From Prosopocoilus inquinatus (taxonomy: Eukaryota > Arthropoda > Insecta > Coleoptera > Lucanidae), in assembly GCA_036172665.1 (NCBI GenBank), contig CM069874.1, positions 55,596,707-55,660,706 of the forward strand: 64,000 nucleotides of DNA, in the 5' to 3' direction. Position 1 is the first letter of the stretch; every line of letters begins with the position of its first letter. The notes beneath the pieces were generated by a model that was not told the origin of the DNA, made no database searches, and worked only from the letters and a program-made list of their open reading frames with translations. The translations under genes and the position numbers were made by a program. This document shows, piece after piece, positions 22,669 to 33,900 of the stretch.

Positions 22669-23565
22669 ATGTTAAGTTTGATGTTTATCATAATTTTATA
22701 TTTGCGATGTCATATGTGTGATTGGTACACGGACATGTTAGAACAGTGGCCAGGCAGAGAAATAATAAAAGAATTCAGAAACCTGACGTGTTCCGGAGAA
22801 CCAGAAGAAACGAACATCATAAGCAAATACGAATGCAGAATCGGAAATTGTCCAAACTATAAGGAATATCGGTTAGATAACGAGGCTCGCCAATATATAC
22901 TGGACTGGCATAACTTCGTGAGAAATCAGGTGGCAACAGGTAAAGAAAGAAGAGGAGGTTGCACCAAGGCCAGCAATATGATGATCATAAACTATGACAT
23001 GCAATTAGAATATAGCGCAACGTGTTTTGCAAGGCGTTGCAATTTAAATCTGGAACACTGCAGAAGAACGAAACATTTTTTCCGCTGTGGTCAAAACACA
23101 TATCAACACGATTGGACTTTCGAGTTGGCAAGTAACTCTACTGATTTTCTCTTACGCAAAGCTTTTGATAAGTGGCACGATGAAATCAACTCATGCTCGC
23201 GAAGAATTCTGAAGTTTTACTATCCATCGCATGACTGGAAGCATTTTACTCAGGTGATATGGCATTCGACGACTCATATTGGTTGCGCAAGAGTGCACTA
23301 CAAGAGAGGACCTGTTAATGCTGATGTACTCGTTTGCAACTATGGCCCGACCGGAAACATAGATTATCAACCGGTGTATGCTTTTGGTATTCCAAGATCA
23401 CAATGTGACACTTCATTTGGGACCAATAACGAATACGAAGGACTTTGCGGTAAACAAATAGTGTTGGATCACAAACATAGATACAAGTTATCAACTGCAT
23501 CTCGTATGACACCCGATGTCTTCTTAAGTGTATATGCTTTCTGGTTCTATGCATTCATGCTTTAG
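22669..23565 (+). CDS. Secreted CAP/SCP-domain protein (antigen 5-like)
   Basis: One uninterrupted 298-codon frame encodes a CAP superfamily protein. Residues 1-16 are hydrophobic and look like a signal peptide. A Cys-containing linker precedes the CAP domain (about residues 70-245). Diagnostic parts are HNFVRNQVATG at 81-91, the CAP signature HFTQVIWHSTTHIGCA at 192-207 and VLVCNYGPTGN at 220-230. His81 and His192, with Glu172, sit where the family's conserved cavity residues normally are. Many Cys residues fit a disulphide-bonded extracellular protein. The last 15 residues (VFLSVYAFWFYAFML) are strongly hydrophobic, suggesting a membrane or lipid anchor, which is unusual for simple venom-allergen members. 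The start has AAAATG context and no better upstream ATG. ATTAAA at 23,731 may be the polyadenylation signal. CAP proteins have varied, often unknown roles in insects; I assign none. Confidence 0.92.
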   Translation: MLSLMFIIILYLRCHMCDWYTDMLEQWPGREIIKEFRNLTCSGEPEETNIISKYECRIGNCPNYKEYRLDNEARQYILDWHNFVRNQVATGKERRGGCTKASNMMIINYDMQLEYSATCFARRCNLNLEHCRRTKHFFRCGQNTYQHDWTFELASNSTDFLLRKAFDKWHDEINSCSRRILKFYYPSHDWKHFTQVIWHSTTHIGCARVHYKRGPVNADVLVCNYGPTGNIDYQPVYAFGIPRSQCDTSFGTNNEYEGLCGKQIVLDHKHRYKLSTASRMTPDVFLSVYAFWFYAFML

Positions 23566-23739
23566 TTATATGAAGTTTTAATTTGTTATTGCTACTTACT
23601 TTATAATTTTTTCAATACAAGACTGAAAATCTAGAATTTCTGATTTTCTCTCAGAAATTTAGAAACTGTAAGAAAACCTAAAATTCAGAAGTGTAAGAAG
23701 TGAATACGGTGTACAAAACATTCAGTGCTTATTAAATTA

Positions 23740-24128
23740 AAGATAACATCATTGTTCAAAATCGGCAAGCATATTAAAACTTACAACAAGTTACATTCAT
23801 CAATCAAATGAATACGCAATATTTAAAATCTAGAATGACAAAGATTGTAATTTTGTAGTAAAACTAAAAAAAGAAATATATATTTTATTGATTTGGAATC
23901 CAGCCGTAGTATAAAGATATGTATAATATGTATTTGATGGGAATGCGCGCAAATGAAAATGGGTTGTTCGCGTTCATGTTTTTATTTTTATTATTAGATT
24001 AATTATTAGAGGTATATTTAATGCTAAGTCAACTGGGGCTGTATTCTACAATCGAGGAAGCAAACACACAAGAGAACGTGATGTCAGAATGACGTAATTC
24101 TCTTATGATTTACATAGTTTAGTGCAGT
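23740..24128. other. Spacer downstream of the CAP gene
   Basis: AT-rich with no recognisable feature. Confidence 0.45.
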
Positions 24129-24606
24129 TCAAGTTTTTGTCATCAATATCTAACATTTTAAATTTGATTTTATTTTCTTTTAAATTTCCTAAAGTTATGT
24201 CATCTCTTGCTATAGCTGTTCGCACTTTTGGGAATATGTCTAACTTTTTTTTTTGAGTATCCTGAATATTTTTCCTTTTCTTCCGGATAGGCCGTATGAC
24301 CGCCCTGTGAAGGTATCTACCAAAACAGTTTCAAACCACGACGTTTTGATCGAGGTCGGAATCAACACATTCTCTCAAGGTCGTAGGCGACCGGTTCCGA
24401 TAAGAAGCGCTACCACTTCCGTTTTTTTTTTTTTGTTGGCTGAGTCCGGACCATCTCCCGAATGGTGGATCAAGGTTTTCCCCGCTGAAAACGTCGGGAT
24501 GTCTGGATGCCGTGTCGCAGGTTTTTATGAGCTGATCTTCTTTTGTAACTTTTTATCGGTGCGAAATTATTATTTTATTATACTTCCAGTTCATATTGTC
24601 GAAAAC
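24129..24606 (+). repeat. Dispersed repeat, copy 2 (short form)
   Basis: Same orientation and landmarks as 19,478-20,215, but about 290 bp is missing between the TATGTCATCTCTTGCTATAG block (near 24,195) and the GAGTATCCTGAATATTTTTC block (near 24,256). The two copies flank the CAP gene as direct repeats. The 123-codon frame here is not a recognisable protein. Confidence 0.7.
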
Positions 24607-25710
24607 GCATTAGTCACTTTGTAGATTGAAGTTTTGTTTCTCTTGACAAGTAAAATAAAATATTAAATGTCTTCAAATTCTATTTTATTAAATTTTCGAT
24701 AAGTTATCATAAAATGTGTCGCTCGATATTCAGATAAAGTTTTCTACGACGTAATATTACTAAGAAAAAGAAGATTTTAGATTTTCTTAAGATTTACTCA
24801 AGATGTGAAACAGTAAACAAGCATTTGGCACTTAGCTCTTGCAAATGGTTACCTTATTCACTTATATCCATAGGCATTATTTAAAACGATCAAATTTGCG
24901 CTTGGGTTCTTAACTGTTGCGTGCACAAAAAAAATTCAGATGATTTTTCACGATGTGGTGAAAGGCTTTTTTTACATAAAATTTTGTTTTATCAGTTTTG
25001 ATTTTTTGATTACATAAATCTGGTAACCCTAACCTAGCGTAAGCAGACCAAAATTTGCAAGCGTTGAAAGCAATTTTTATTTTGGACCCGTTTAAATCCG
25101 TACTTATAAAATAGACGTCGGTAGAAATAGTAAATGTACCGGATGTCTCAAGATGGGCTGCGACCGGCGGTATGCAGCTAACCGTAATACCTACATCTTC
25201 GGAAGAAAAAAAATTATAGTAAAAGTGGCCAAAAGAAATTCAAAGAAAATATTTTTAAGTATCTGAGTTGATCGCAAGGGGGGGCAATCAATAGGCTCAA
25301 TAATAAAATAATAATGTTACTAACAAAAGTAATAAGGTACAGCTTTGCTAGCGCCATTAGAAAGCTGAATTAATTCTGCATAACTTTGATTTTAGACTTA
25401 TTATCGTATCACTAATAATAAGGGTGGAGAAAACAGTTGAATTATTTACTTTATAAAACATCATAACTTCTGTACACTTTATCGGAAATTAACGAACTTC
25501 GGCTCATTTGAAAGGGAATTTTATGCTTTAGACTTGATTAGATTTTTAAATTTTTAGACTTTGTTATTGCCCAATTTAGACTGCAAGAAACTTTCAGCTG
25601 TCATCAATGTTTTAACGTTGGCGCGAAACAGGGAATCAATATGGTGGCAAGTTTGCGGTACTTTGATAGATCGCTTCTGCGACCCACTTTGAGAATCTAT
25701 GCTTTAGAAT
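24607..25710. other. Gene-free sequence
   Basis: Nothing recognisable. A poly-G run sits near 25,278. Confidence 0.45.
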
Positions 25711-25790
25711 GTATGTTTTTGAATCAAAACACGTTTGGATCACGATTTTGTGAGCGAAAGAAAGCACCTAATGAGACGCAGAATTTACTG
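25711..25790 (+). repeat. Dispersed repeat fragment
   Basis: Nearly identical to 12,905-12,985 (AAAACACGTTTGGATCACG, then GAGCGAAAGAAAGCACCTAA). Confidence 0.65.
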
Positions 25791-25837
25791 TTTCGATCGT
25801 AGAATCCCCGTGCCTATCGGAAGTATAGTGAGATAAT

Positions 25838-26062
25838 TAGGCGTGTTCTTCTTGCCACAAATCTCATCTCAACTCAGATAAACGTCATTTCCTTTGGCAT
25901 GAACAAGTAAGTATGAACTGTGATTTCGATCTACTACCTTGTCACTCGTGCATTCCTATTGGTTGCCAGGTTGAAATACACACTCAAATATACTTGTTCG
26001 CGCGGACGAAAATGACGTTTATCTGAGTTGAAGTGAGTTTTGCGGTAAAAAGAACACACCTA
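25838..26062. mobile_element. MITE, family 3 copy 2
   Basis: TA-flanked, 225 bp, same termini (GGCGTGTTCTT and AAGAACACACC) and interior as 22,248-22,471. It sits between two fragments of the repeat shared with 12,735-13,026. Confidence 0.85.
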
Positions 26063-26162
26063 TTGAGTTTCGCCACGCGCGGAATAACACACCTCTGTAT
26101 TTGGACCTAAAAATTCGAGGTTTTACTGATCACTCACTAGCTGCGTTCGACAATGTGATCTT

Positions 26163-26310
26163 AGCTGCTTTCTTTTGCTTAAAAGTTTGAAACTGGCTTC
26201 GAATAGTTTGAATCTGGATTCCGAAGTTGTTGTAATAAAACACTTCAGATTTGAATTATTGATTGACAGTTCGCCTGTAAATAACTGCAATTCAATCCAA
26301 ACGAAAGTGA
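26163..26310 (+). repeat. Dispersed repeat fragment
   Basis: Matches 12,735-12,880 (GCTTAAAAGTTTGAA, then TTGATTGACAGTTC and CAATTCAATCC). The overlapping frames on both strands are by-products. Confidence 0.6.
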
Positions 26311-28592
26311 TATTTTGGTGTTGCAGCGTTTTCATTGACAATTTAAAAATAATTTCGACAGGACGTCATCAAATTTGTGTTCGCAAAAATAGTCGCTTTT
26401 AAAACTGTCTTTTGATAGGAATTTTAAATGTTATGTTATTGTTTCTTTCTATGTTTGTTATGCAGATAATAATATTGTGGGTAACAGAAAACACAAATTA
26501 CGGAAGAATTTACCTAAAATCACTGCTTGCTATTTGTGTTCTCACACCCACTCTTATGAAACAGTTTTAAACCGTTCTTATGAGGCCGCTTCAAAATAAA
26601 ATGAATACGCTTCAAAAACAAAACGCTATGACGTCACTGTTTCAACGCAAAAATAGTTATGTTTCAAAATATACTACAGGCCCCATCACGAAGCAAGCGT
26701 AATACATCACAGCTAGTAATGACGTCAAAATAGGTAGGTGTTGCCACGAACAGTGGCATTGCCATTTTACATTTCACCAGGCCGTCAGGCTGAAATTAAC
26801 ATATGACGACAAAGGAGTTTTGACGTTTCTCGAAATATGATATTTTATTATTTTTATCCATGTTTATAAAGAAAAAATAAATAAAATTGCTCCATAAAAG
26901 CATATTTAATAATTTTTGTCACAAAACATGTTCATAGAGACTAGTAGTTAGCAGAATACAAGAAATCGCCACCAGATTTGACAGGTATTTTAATTTAAGA
27001 CTTCTATATTCTCATATTGTTCATATTATACTAGAAAACACTATTAAACTTGTTAAAGCCTTTTAAAGCGCAAATCAATAAAACAACGTAAATCTCGTTG
27101 GTTCCACAAATTGAATCCAAGCATAAGGGGACGGGATGCTCTTTTGAAGAATATGAGAAGTTATTACTACAGTTATACCTATTTTGGCTAAATTACTATC
27201 TAGACAACGAAGAACTTCTATTTTAATAAAGCATTTTTTGTCCGTTGGAGAACATTACGTGTGTCTGTAATGATTGCTGCCTAAAGGTCTGGATGTGTAT
27301 CAGGACGTGTATTGAGGTGGCAATGGTAGTGGCGCTAAACAGAAATTTAAATGAAACGTAATGCAGTAAAAACGGAAAACGATTCTTTTATTTAGTTTCT
27401 TAATAATTACTTCTCAGATTGCTAGAAAGAAATCAGAAAGAAATAGAACTTAGAGTACGACTCACTATACAGTCAAGATAATTACGTTGATATACAACTG
27501 TCAGACACACGAAAAACGAAACAAATTACTGAGGTTATGTACGAATGTTCATATTTACACTTGACAACATGGTGATATATTGCCAACTTAATTCTCATTC
27601 GCTGACGGCATTTTACAGATTTCTCAATTATTTTAAGATGATACGAGTTTTCGTCATTAATGACGCATTACTCTTGATTCCTGATTTTGACTATAGAATG
27701 TTTCGAAATAATTTATCGCTAAAAACACCTGAAATATAAAAATAGTTTGATTCGAAAGGGAAAAGGGTTATCGTTAGGGACTGAATTTTCAGGAAGAGTG
27801 GGGATTAATCCGTTTGCAAAAGAACGTCCGCCTTTGAATCTAAACGCGTCTAGACCACGTTTTTGTAAGCGAAAGAAAGCACCTCTATTTCATCAATCAC
27901 CTCTGAACTGTTCGATTTATTCACTCTTACATACAGTGAAACGCAGTCGCTCTCCCTCACACTTTTGATCAGAGAGTAAATTAAGCTCATTGCCAGACTC
28001 AGCTACTAATGAGCAATATTAAGAACAATAATATTAATTTACACACACATAAAAAATTTTGGGATTAATTGTAATCTGCTTAATCGGTGTTAAATGAGGA
28101 TAAAGTTTTGCCTGAAAAATTGTTAATCCTTATCTAATTTGGCGTTATTCATGTCTTTTCCCGACTAAATTGCGTCTAAAAGTGAGTGTTTACTCCAAGG
28201 ATAAACTCCCCTCCTACTTTTACATGGTAAACATCGTAACTCCGTCTTTTTTAACTCCACAAAAGGATGGACGCGAGGGAATACCGAAAAATTGTTCCCT
28301 GGCGTCCAAAAAGTGTTAAAGTTAACTCCAGATTTTTATCAGTGTAGATTACTTCTATTTTGCTGTTCCGAGATACTGAATTCATCAAAACTGTTACAAA
28401 ACATTTCTTCTATTATGCAAATTTATTTAAAAAATGACGACATATTATGTGCGTGAGGGGACAGGGGAAGTAAATCTTACATCCGTCACGCAAACAGATC
28501 TATTTTTAGCATCAGTACGCCACCTTGCGTCACAGAACATGACCGGAAACTACTAGATAATTCTAGCATGTTCGGGCAATAGAGGGCTCTGC
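26311..28592. other. Gene-free sequence
   Basis: No gene was recognised. The frame at 27,747-27,968 lies partly in the dispersed repeat (match near 27,835-27,890) and has no known product. Confidence 0.45.
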
Positions 28593-29303
28593 TATACCGG
28601 GTGTCCCGCGCCATGTGCTCACCCTTCTAGAATCTTTATTTATTAATCGATTAACCTGAATCTTGGAGACAATAAACTAAGCAAAAAATGGAATTTTCCG
28701 ACATATTGATAGTCGTCATAGGACTTCCGGTTTTTCCAGAAGTTATATCAACTTTCTTATTTTAAATGGAACACCCTATATATTTTTACATATTTAAAAT
28801 CTACGGATCATTACGAGTCCGAATACGTATCAATTGTTAATTTTGGTTTCCGTGACAACGAAAAAAAAACTTTTTTATTTTTCAATCTAGAAAGCTACGA
28901 ACCTCATATGTTTCTTAGCTTAGTTCAACTGAACATTCTTTTCTGAATACGCTGATACCAAATACGTCATATTTTCTTTGAAAATAATTTAAAATAGAGC
29001 TTGTCTTATTGAAATTTTACACTCCCTTTATTTCAAATGACTTTCAAAGAAAATATGACGTATTTGGTATCAGCGTACTCAGAAAAAATGTTCAGTTGAA
29101 CTAAGTTAAGAAACATATGAGGTTTTATCGAAAAAAATGAGTTAAGAGCTAATGAAAAATTCAAATACTGTAAAAATGTTAAAAATCAAAATACCATCAA
29201 AGGAGTGATTTTTTCGTAATTTATTGTCTCCAAAATCGAGGTTAATAGATTAATAAATAAAGATTCTAGAAGGGTGGGCACATGGCGTGGGACACCCGGT
29301 ATA
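28593..29303. mobile_element. Non-autonomous Tc1/mariner-like element, family 2 copy 2, with nested hairpin
   Basis: Bounded by TATACCGGGTGTCCCGCG and its reverse complement (ending CCCGGTATA at 29,303); terminal inverted repeats run through CCCTTCTAGAATCTTTATT and on to TTATTGTCTCCAA-type sequence. A shorter form of the family is at 16,885-17,230. Its interior is split by a separate hairpin element at 28,902-29,122. Confidence 0.8.
28902..29122. mobile_element. Nested hairpin element, ~220 bp
   Basis: About 80 bp beginning CCTCATATGTTTCTTAGC is repeated reverse-complemented, ending CATATGAGG at 29,122; arms carry CTGATACCAAATACGTCATA-type sequence. About 60 bp separate the arms. Confidence 0.75.
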
Positions 29304-29725
29304 AGCCGTACGATCCGCCTGATGTAGGTAATTATTAAGATAGCCAGCGAATGGTTCGTACCTCGAATAAATAGAAAGTACATTTTGTAAAAGTGTTAGT
29401 TGATAGACAAGCTCATTACAATTGTGTTGTTAATTGTGTAAATCGCCAGCTGTTAATTAAAGTGTTCTGAAATTTAACGACTATAATTTGTGAACCCCAA
29501 ATTCGTAACATAAAGAACAGTTCAAGCACGTTAAGCACCCGCAATTGGAACATGTTGTATCAATTACGGAATAGCTCCAGGCAGCTCCGAGTAGTTCATT
29601 TTGGCAATGGGAAAGAGGCTTTTAGTCTGTGACTGTCCTCTTGCACTCATATTAAGTGTTGCTAACTTTATTTTTAAATAAAGTTTTTTTTTTAACTTGA
29701 AACGGACAAAATTATGAAGAGAAAA

Positions 29726-29767
29726 CACTCAACGTTTCGCTATTGATTTATAGCTTCGTCAGGAGTG
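29726..29767 (-). ncRNA. Hammerhead-like ribozyme motif, family b
   Basis: On the minus strand: CACTC (29,767-29,763), core CTGACGA (29,762-29,756), one extra A (29,755), GCTAT (29,754-29,750), loop AAATCA, ATAGC, GAA (29,738-29,736), ACGT (29,735-29,732), T (29,731), then GAGTG (29,730-29,726). CACTC and GAGTG pair fully as stem I, GCTAT and ATAGC as stem II, and ACGT gives a minimal 2-bp stem III. The position between the two GA parts of the core (N7) is free in hammerheads, so CTGACGA is acceptable. The extra A between the core and stem II departs from the consensus, so activity is uncertain. The surrounding repeat (about 29,692-29,770) matches both arms of the insertion at 9763-9965. Confidence 0.55.
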
Positions 29768-29799
29768 AAGAAAAAGTAAATGAACAAGTTGTCAAGAGA

Positions 29800-30896
29800 A
29801 ACAAGTCGCCAAGAGAAACAAAAAGATAACTCGATTTTGAACTAAAATACGAGTAGTCCGGAGAAAAGGTACAAGTAACAAGAACTGAATTAAAATTACA
29901 GTCCATTTTAATTAGGAATCTATTTGACGTATTTCATGAGTGGCAAGCAGTTCTCGATCCTGGGCACCGTACTTGTATTCAGCAATCATTTGAAAAAAAG
30001 CAAGATTTGCTTTTGAAAATTGTTAACTGCGCGGCTTTAGCTATACTTCGTTTAGATTCTGCAATATCTCAAAAATTTTCTGCTCTACACTTGCATTTAA
30101 TTTAGCTTGATTATTGTTCGTGCTCTTTTTCGTTTCTAGAAGCCACAAAAATTATACTCCGATATCATAACACCTTTTTTTGGTCGTCTCTCATTAGCAA
30201 ATAGGATACAGGTGACAATTGAGTAAAATGAAACCGAATCTATTTAAACAGAAGAAATATAAGTAGACAACACAGTTTCCTTTAAACTTCTTTTTTAACC
30301 TACAAAATTTGTTTAATTAATTTTGGAACATTTTTTGTATCAGTATAGGTAGACCTATATTAAAGATATCTGATGCCTCACTTTACCCAATACGAGACCC
30401 AATACAATCTTATACAAAAATGATATATCAGACTTAGCACACGGTAATTTACTTTTGACAATTCTGCACCGGAGATCACTGAAGTACTTTTTCGATTTTT
30501 TATTGTGGAAACGGTAAGTGTGGTGAACTCAAGTAAATGAGAAACTTCCGGGTTAAACGTAACCAAGCACACAGTTCTAATTTTTGCGCACGAGGCTCAC
30601 ACGGAAGCAATCACCCCCTTCTCAAAAAAACTCATCCAGTTCCGTTTTCACTTTCAATTTCCAATGGAAAACGCAAAGTGGCAAATGAACCCGGGTCGAT
30701 TGCATGCGGCGAACACCGCCTTACGTATTTATTACGCATTAGCAGCAACGATTGGGCAAATTCAAGAGAAAGTCCGAGTATAGGCCCCCGTAAAAATGCT
30801 CACTTGCGGTAGAAACATCCGACTGTTGGCGTCAGCCAAAAAGTTTGTTCAACTAGTTACGGTTGCTCAGGAAGTTCGTTTGAGGTTGGCCGAAAA
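29800..30896. other. Sequence upstream of the takeout gene
   Basis: No upstream exon or clear core promoter was identified. The region about 30,570-30,800 is GC-richer than the AT-rich sequence before it, and a GTAAGT occurs near 30,510; neither is enough to call a transcript. Confidence 0.35.
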
Positions 30897-30969
30897 ATGA
30901 TGATAGTCTATGCGGTGATTTGCGCGCTGATTGCAAAAATTAAGGCAGAAATTAATGTGGATGATATCC
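30897..30969 (+). CDS. Takeout gene exon 1 (signal peptide)
   Basis: Encodes residues 1-24 (begins MMIVYAVICALIAKIKAE) plus one base; donor GTAAGTG at 30,970. Context AAAATGATG; a second ATG follows directly. Confidence 0.88.
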
Positions 30970-33900
30970 GTAAGTGTGTTAATTTTATTTTATTTTACGT
31001 AAAATACTTGCGCAATCTTTCAGTTATGGTTTGCTTTCACGACGAGCAGATTTTGTTTTCACTGTTATTGGTATTTGAGTGAAGCGAAAGCGAAACAGTA
31101 ATAATTCCATTCAAACATTCTAATTGTTCCATAACAAAATATATATTTTAGAGTTTGAATAAGAATTAAAATTTGATTTGTTTGAAATCTTTCCAGTTTT
31201 AAATTGAAATTACTTAAAACAACATTAATAATTTAACAAGCTGTATATTTCTAATCTGTTAAGATTTATTGACTGACGAATTGATGCAGTCGATTTGTTG
31301 GTTAAATAAAACTCCTAAATTATTTATCTACATATACTCTATTTTTTATTGATAGGCGAAATTATACAGATTGATGTAACGTGTTACATAACTGACGACA
31401 AAAAATTTTGTTGACCCCAATCGTTACTATCTATAGTTGCTGTTTTAATAAAATAAAAAAGAATACAAATAACTAGTAACCAAGAAATTTCTCAAAATTA
31501 TAAAATCAGTAATAAAAAATGGAAGAAGATGTTCAAAATGTTGCGCGTTAGTCATCTGGCAAGGATCTAAAGAAATAATGAATCCTTCTTGAACGTGACG
31601 AATTACTTCAGGATTAATTAAGGGTATTTCAAGTCTAATACGTCTCTCATTTCCTCTAAATTTATGGGTCTGTTCACGTATACTTTCCTCTTCAAGTAAT
31701 CCCGTAGGAAATAATCTATTGAAGTTAAGTCTGGAGATTGCGGAAGCCACTTCATAAGACCACGTCGTCCGATCCACCGATTGGGAAACACCTTATGCAG
31801 ATAATTACGATTAATTGCTGCGGTGGTGCACCATCCTGGTGATACCACATCTTGTCATTAAAAATATCTGGTTGAACTGGATGTGAAAATAATTTTACTA
31901 AGGTAGGGACTAGTTCAAATTGTAAGAATTCTAAATATCTTTCCCCTGTTAAATTTCCATTAAATAATACTGGTCCCAATATCCGATCTGTCAATATCTC
32001 TGCCCAAACATTGACTTTCTGAGGATGCTGCGTAGTTTTCTCTACCATCCAGTTTGGATTTTCTGATGCCCAGTATCTACAGTTTTGTTTATTCACGGTA
32101 CTGTTTAAACAGAATGTAGCTTGATCCGAGAATAAAATATTTTTTACAAATAATTAATTATGACTACATATTCTCTGCATTTCCTCATAGAATTGTAGAC
32201 GAATCATCCTCTGAAAGTTCATGAACCAGTTTGACTTTGCACGGGTATAATTTTTCCTTGTGACAAATTTTTTTAACCCAATTATGGCTTATTGAATTAT
32301 CTAAACCAATTTGTCGACTTGTTGAATGGAGACTCTCTTGCAAAGCCAATATGACGTTCAATTCGGTATTTAGGTGTAACTTTGAACGACCACGTCCACG
32401 TTCTGACTGTAAACATTTCCAGTTTCTCTGAATTTTTCTCGGTTTTACTCACAGTTATGGGCTGTCGATTTGGGTGTCTCATAAACTCTTGTTTAAGTTC
32501 TTGACCGATCTCCATAACCTAATAATTTTTGAGTTTGAGAAATTTCTTGATTCCTAATTTTATTACTTTTGATTTAATTTTTCTGGAAAATTTTGTTATT
32601 CAACCCCATAATAGTTTTACTTTATACGAAATGCGTAAATTGCGACACATTACAACATTACGCATAAAATTTAATGACGAATACTTATCAGTACTGCAAA
32701 TAAAACTTGTATCAAACTGTTTACTAAACAGAGTTGCCAATATATTACAGCGCTTTTAAGACAGTGGCGCCTTCCGAGTGTGGAAGAAGAAGTAACCCAA
32801 GTTTCAAACATCAGGTACCGCATTTTTATATAAAGTTATCATAGCATGATTATAGCTTACTAAGCAGAAGTACAGTTACCATTTGCTATAAACTATCGCG
32901 CAATATAATCAAATCCCTGGCCGCCTGAGGGCGCATCTTAAGCTGTTGTCTCTACCATCTGTTGTCTGCTATTACTGGGCTTACCAGTTTAAAGTCTGGC
33001 AAGTCGTTCGTGCGGTGGAGTTTCTCGAGCTACTCTTCTGCTGATGAGGCCCCAATTAGGGCCCAAATTAGCGCTATATAGAGGATTTTCGCTACCGGAT
33101 TTTGAAATGAACACCTGTTATGTTGATATTTAGAAGAGCCGTTTGTGAGATATTTGAGGTTATGATATCAATAAATTAACATTTAAATTTTTAAGGCCGG
33201 GTTTCGGAAATGAATTTAACGGGCCTATTAAGTTAATTATTTGTTAAAGTAGGAAATGATTTTCTGAAAGCATTTCAATCCTTCGGTTAATTTAACGCGT
33301 CAAAGAGGTCCGTTAACTTAACTGGCGCACTATGATTTCACATTTGAGATGTCATAATAATTCTGAGTAACTTTTCAAATAAAATTTCCGCGTAACATGG
33401 AAAAAAAAAGTTCTTTACTCTTATGTCAATTTCAAATATTTTGATTTCCTCGGTATATGACAGGAGGTATTCAAACTTTGTCATATGCATCTTAAGTTTT
33501 TGAAGATGTAGGAGCTTTCATAAAGAATAAATTTTTCTGAGAAATCAATAATAAAGAATCTTCCCATATGTAGCCAACTTTCTGCCGGTCACTGTACAGG
33601 GTGTTATTTTACTGTTTGCAAATAAAAAAAACTCAGTATAGGTACGTGAAATGCTACGTTCTGTGCGTATTTTCGGGTGGCTACTGAAACATAACCCATA
33701 AAATTCGGAGGTTTCACTTGTTTAAAACTGCTGAAATGTGCGAGAGAAAAACATTCAGCAAGGTTATTGACGCCTTCGTCTGAAGTCAGTGGATGTGCCC
33801 ACACGCAGTCTCGCATTTAAACTCATTCTCCTGCGTTTCGTAATAAAAATCACTGATATCGTCTATTACTATGGGTCGGGGAAATATATTTTGCACGGTT

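Noticed and set aside
30537..30812. 91-codon frame just upstream of the takeout gene
   Set aside because: No recognisable domain or signal peptide, and no splice connection to exon 1 that keeps a frame; takeout exon 1 already has its own start and signal peptide.
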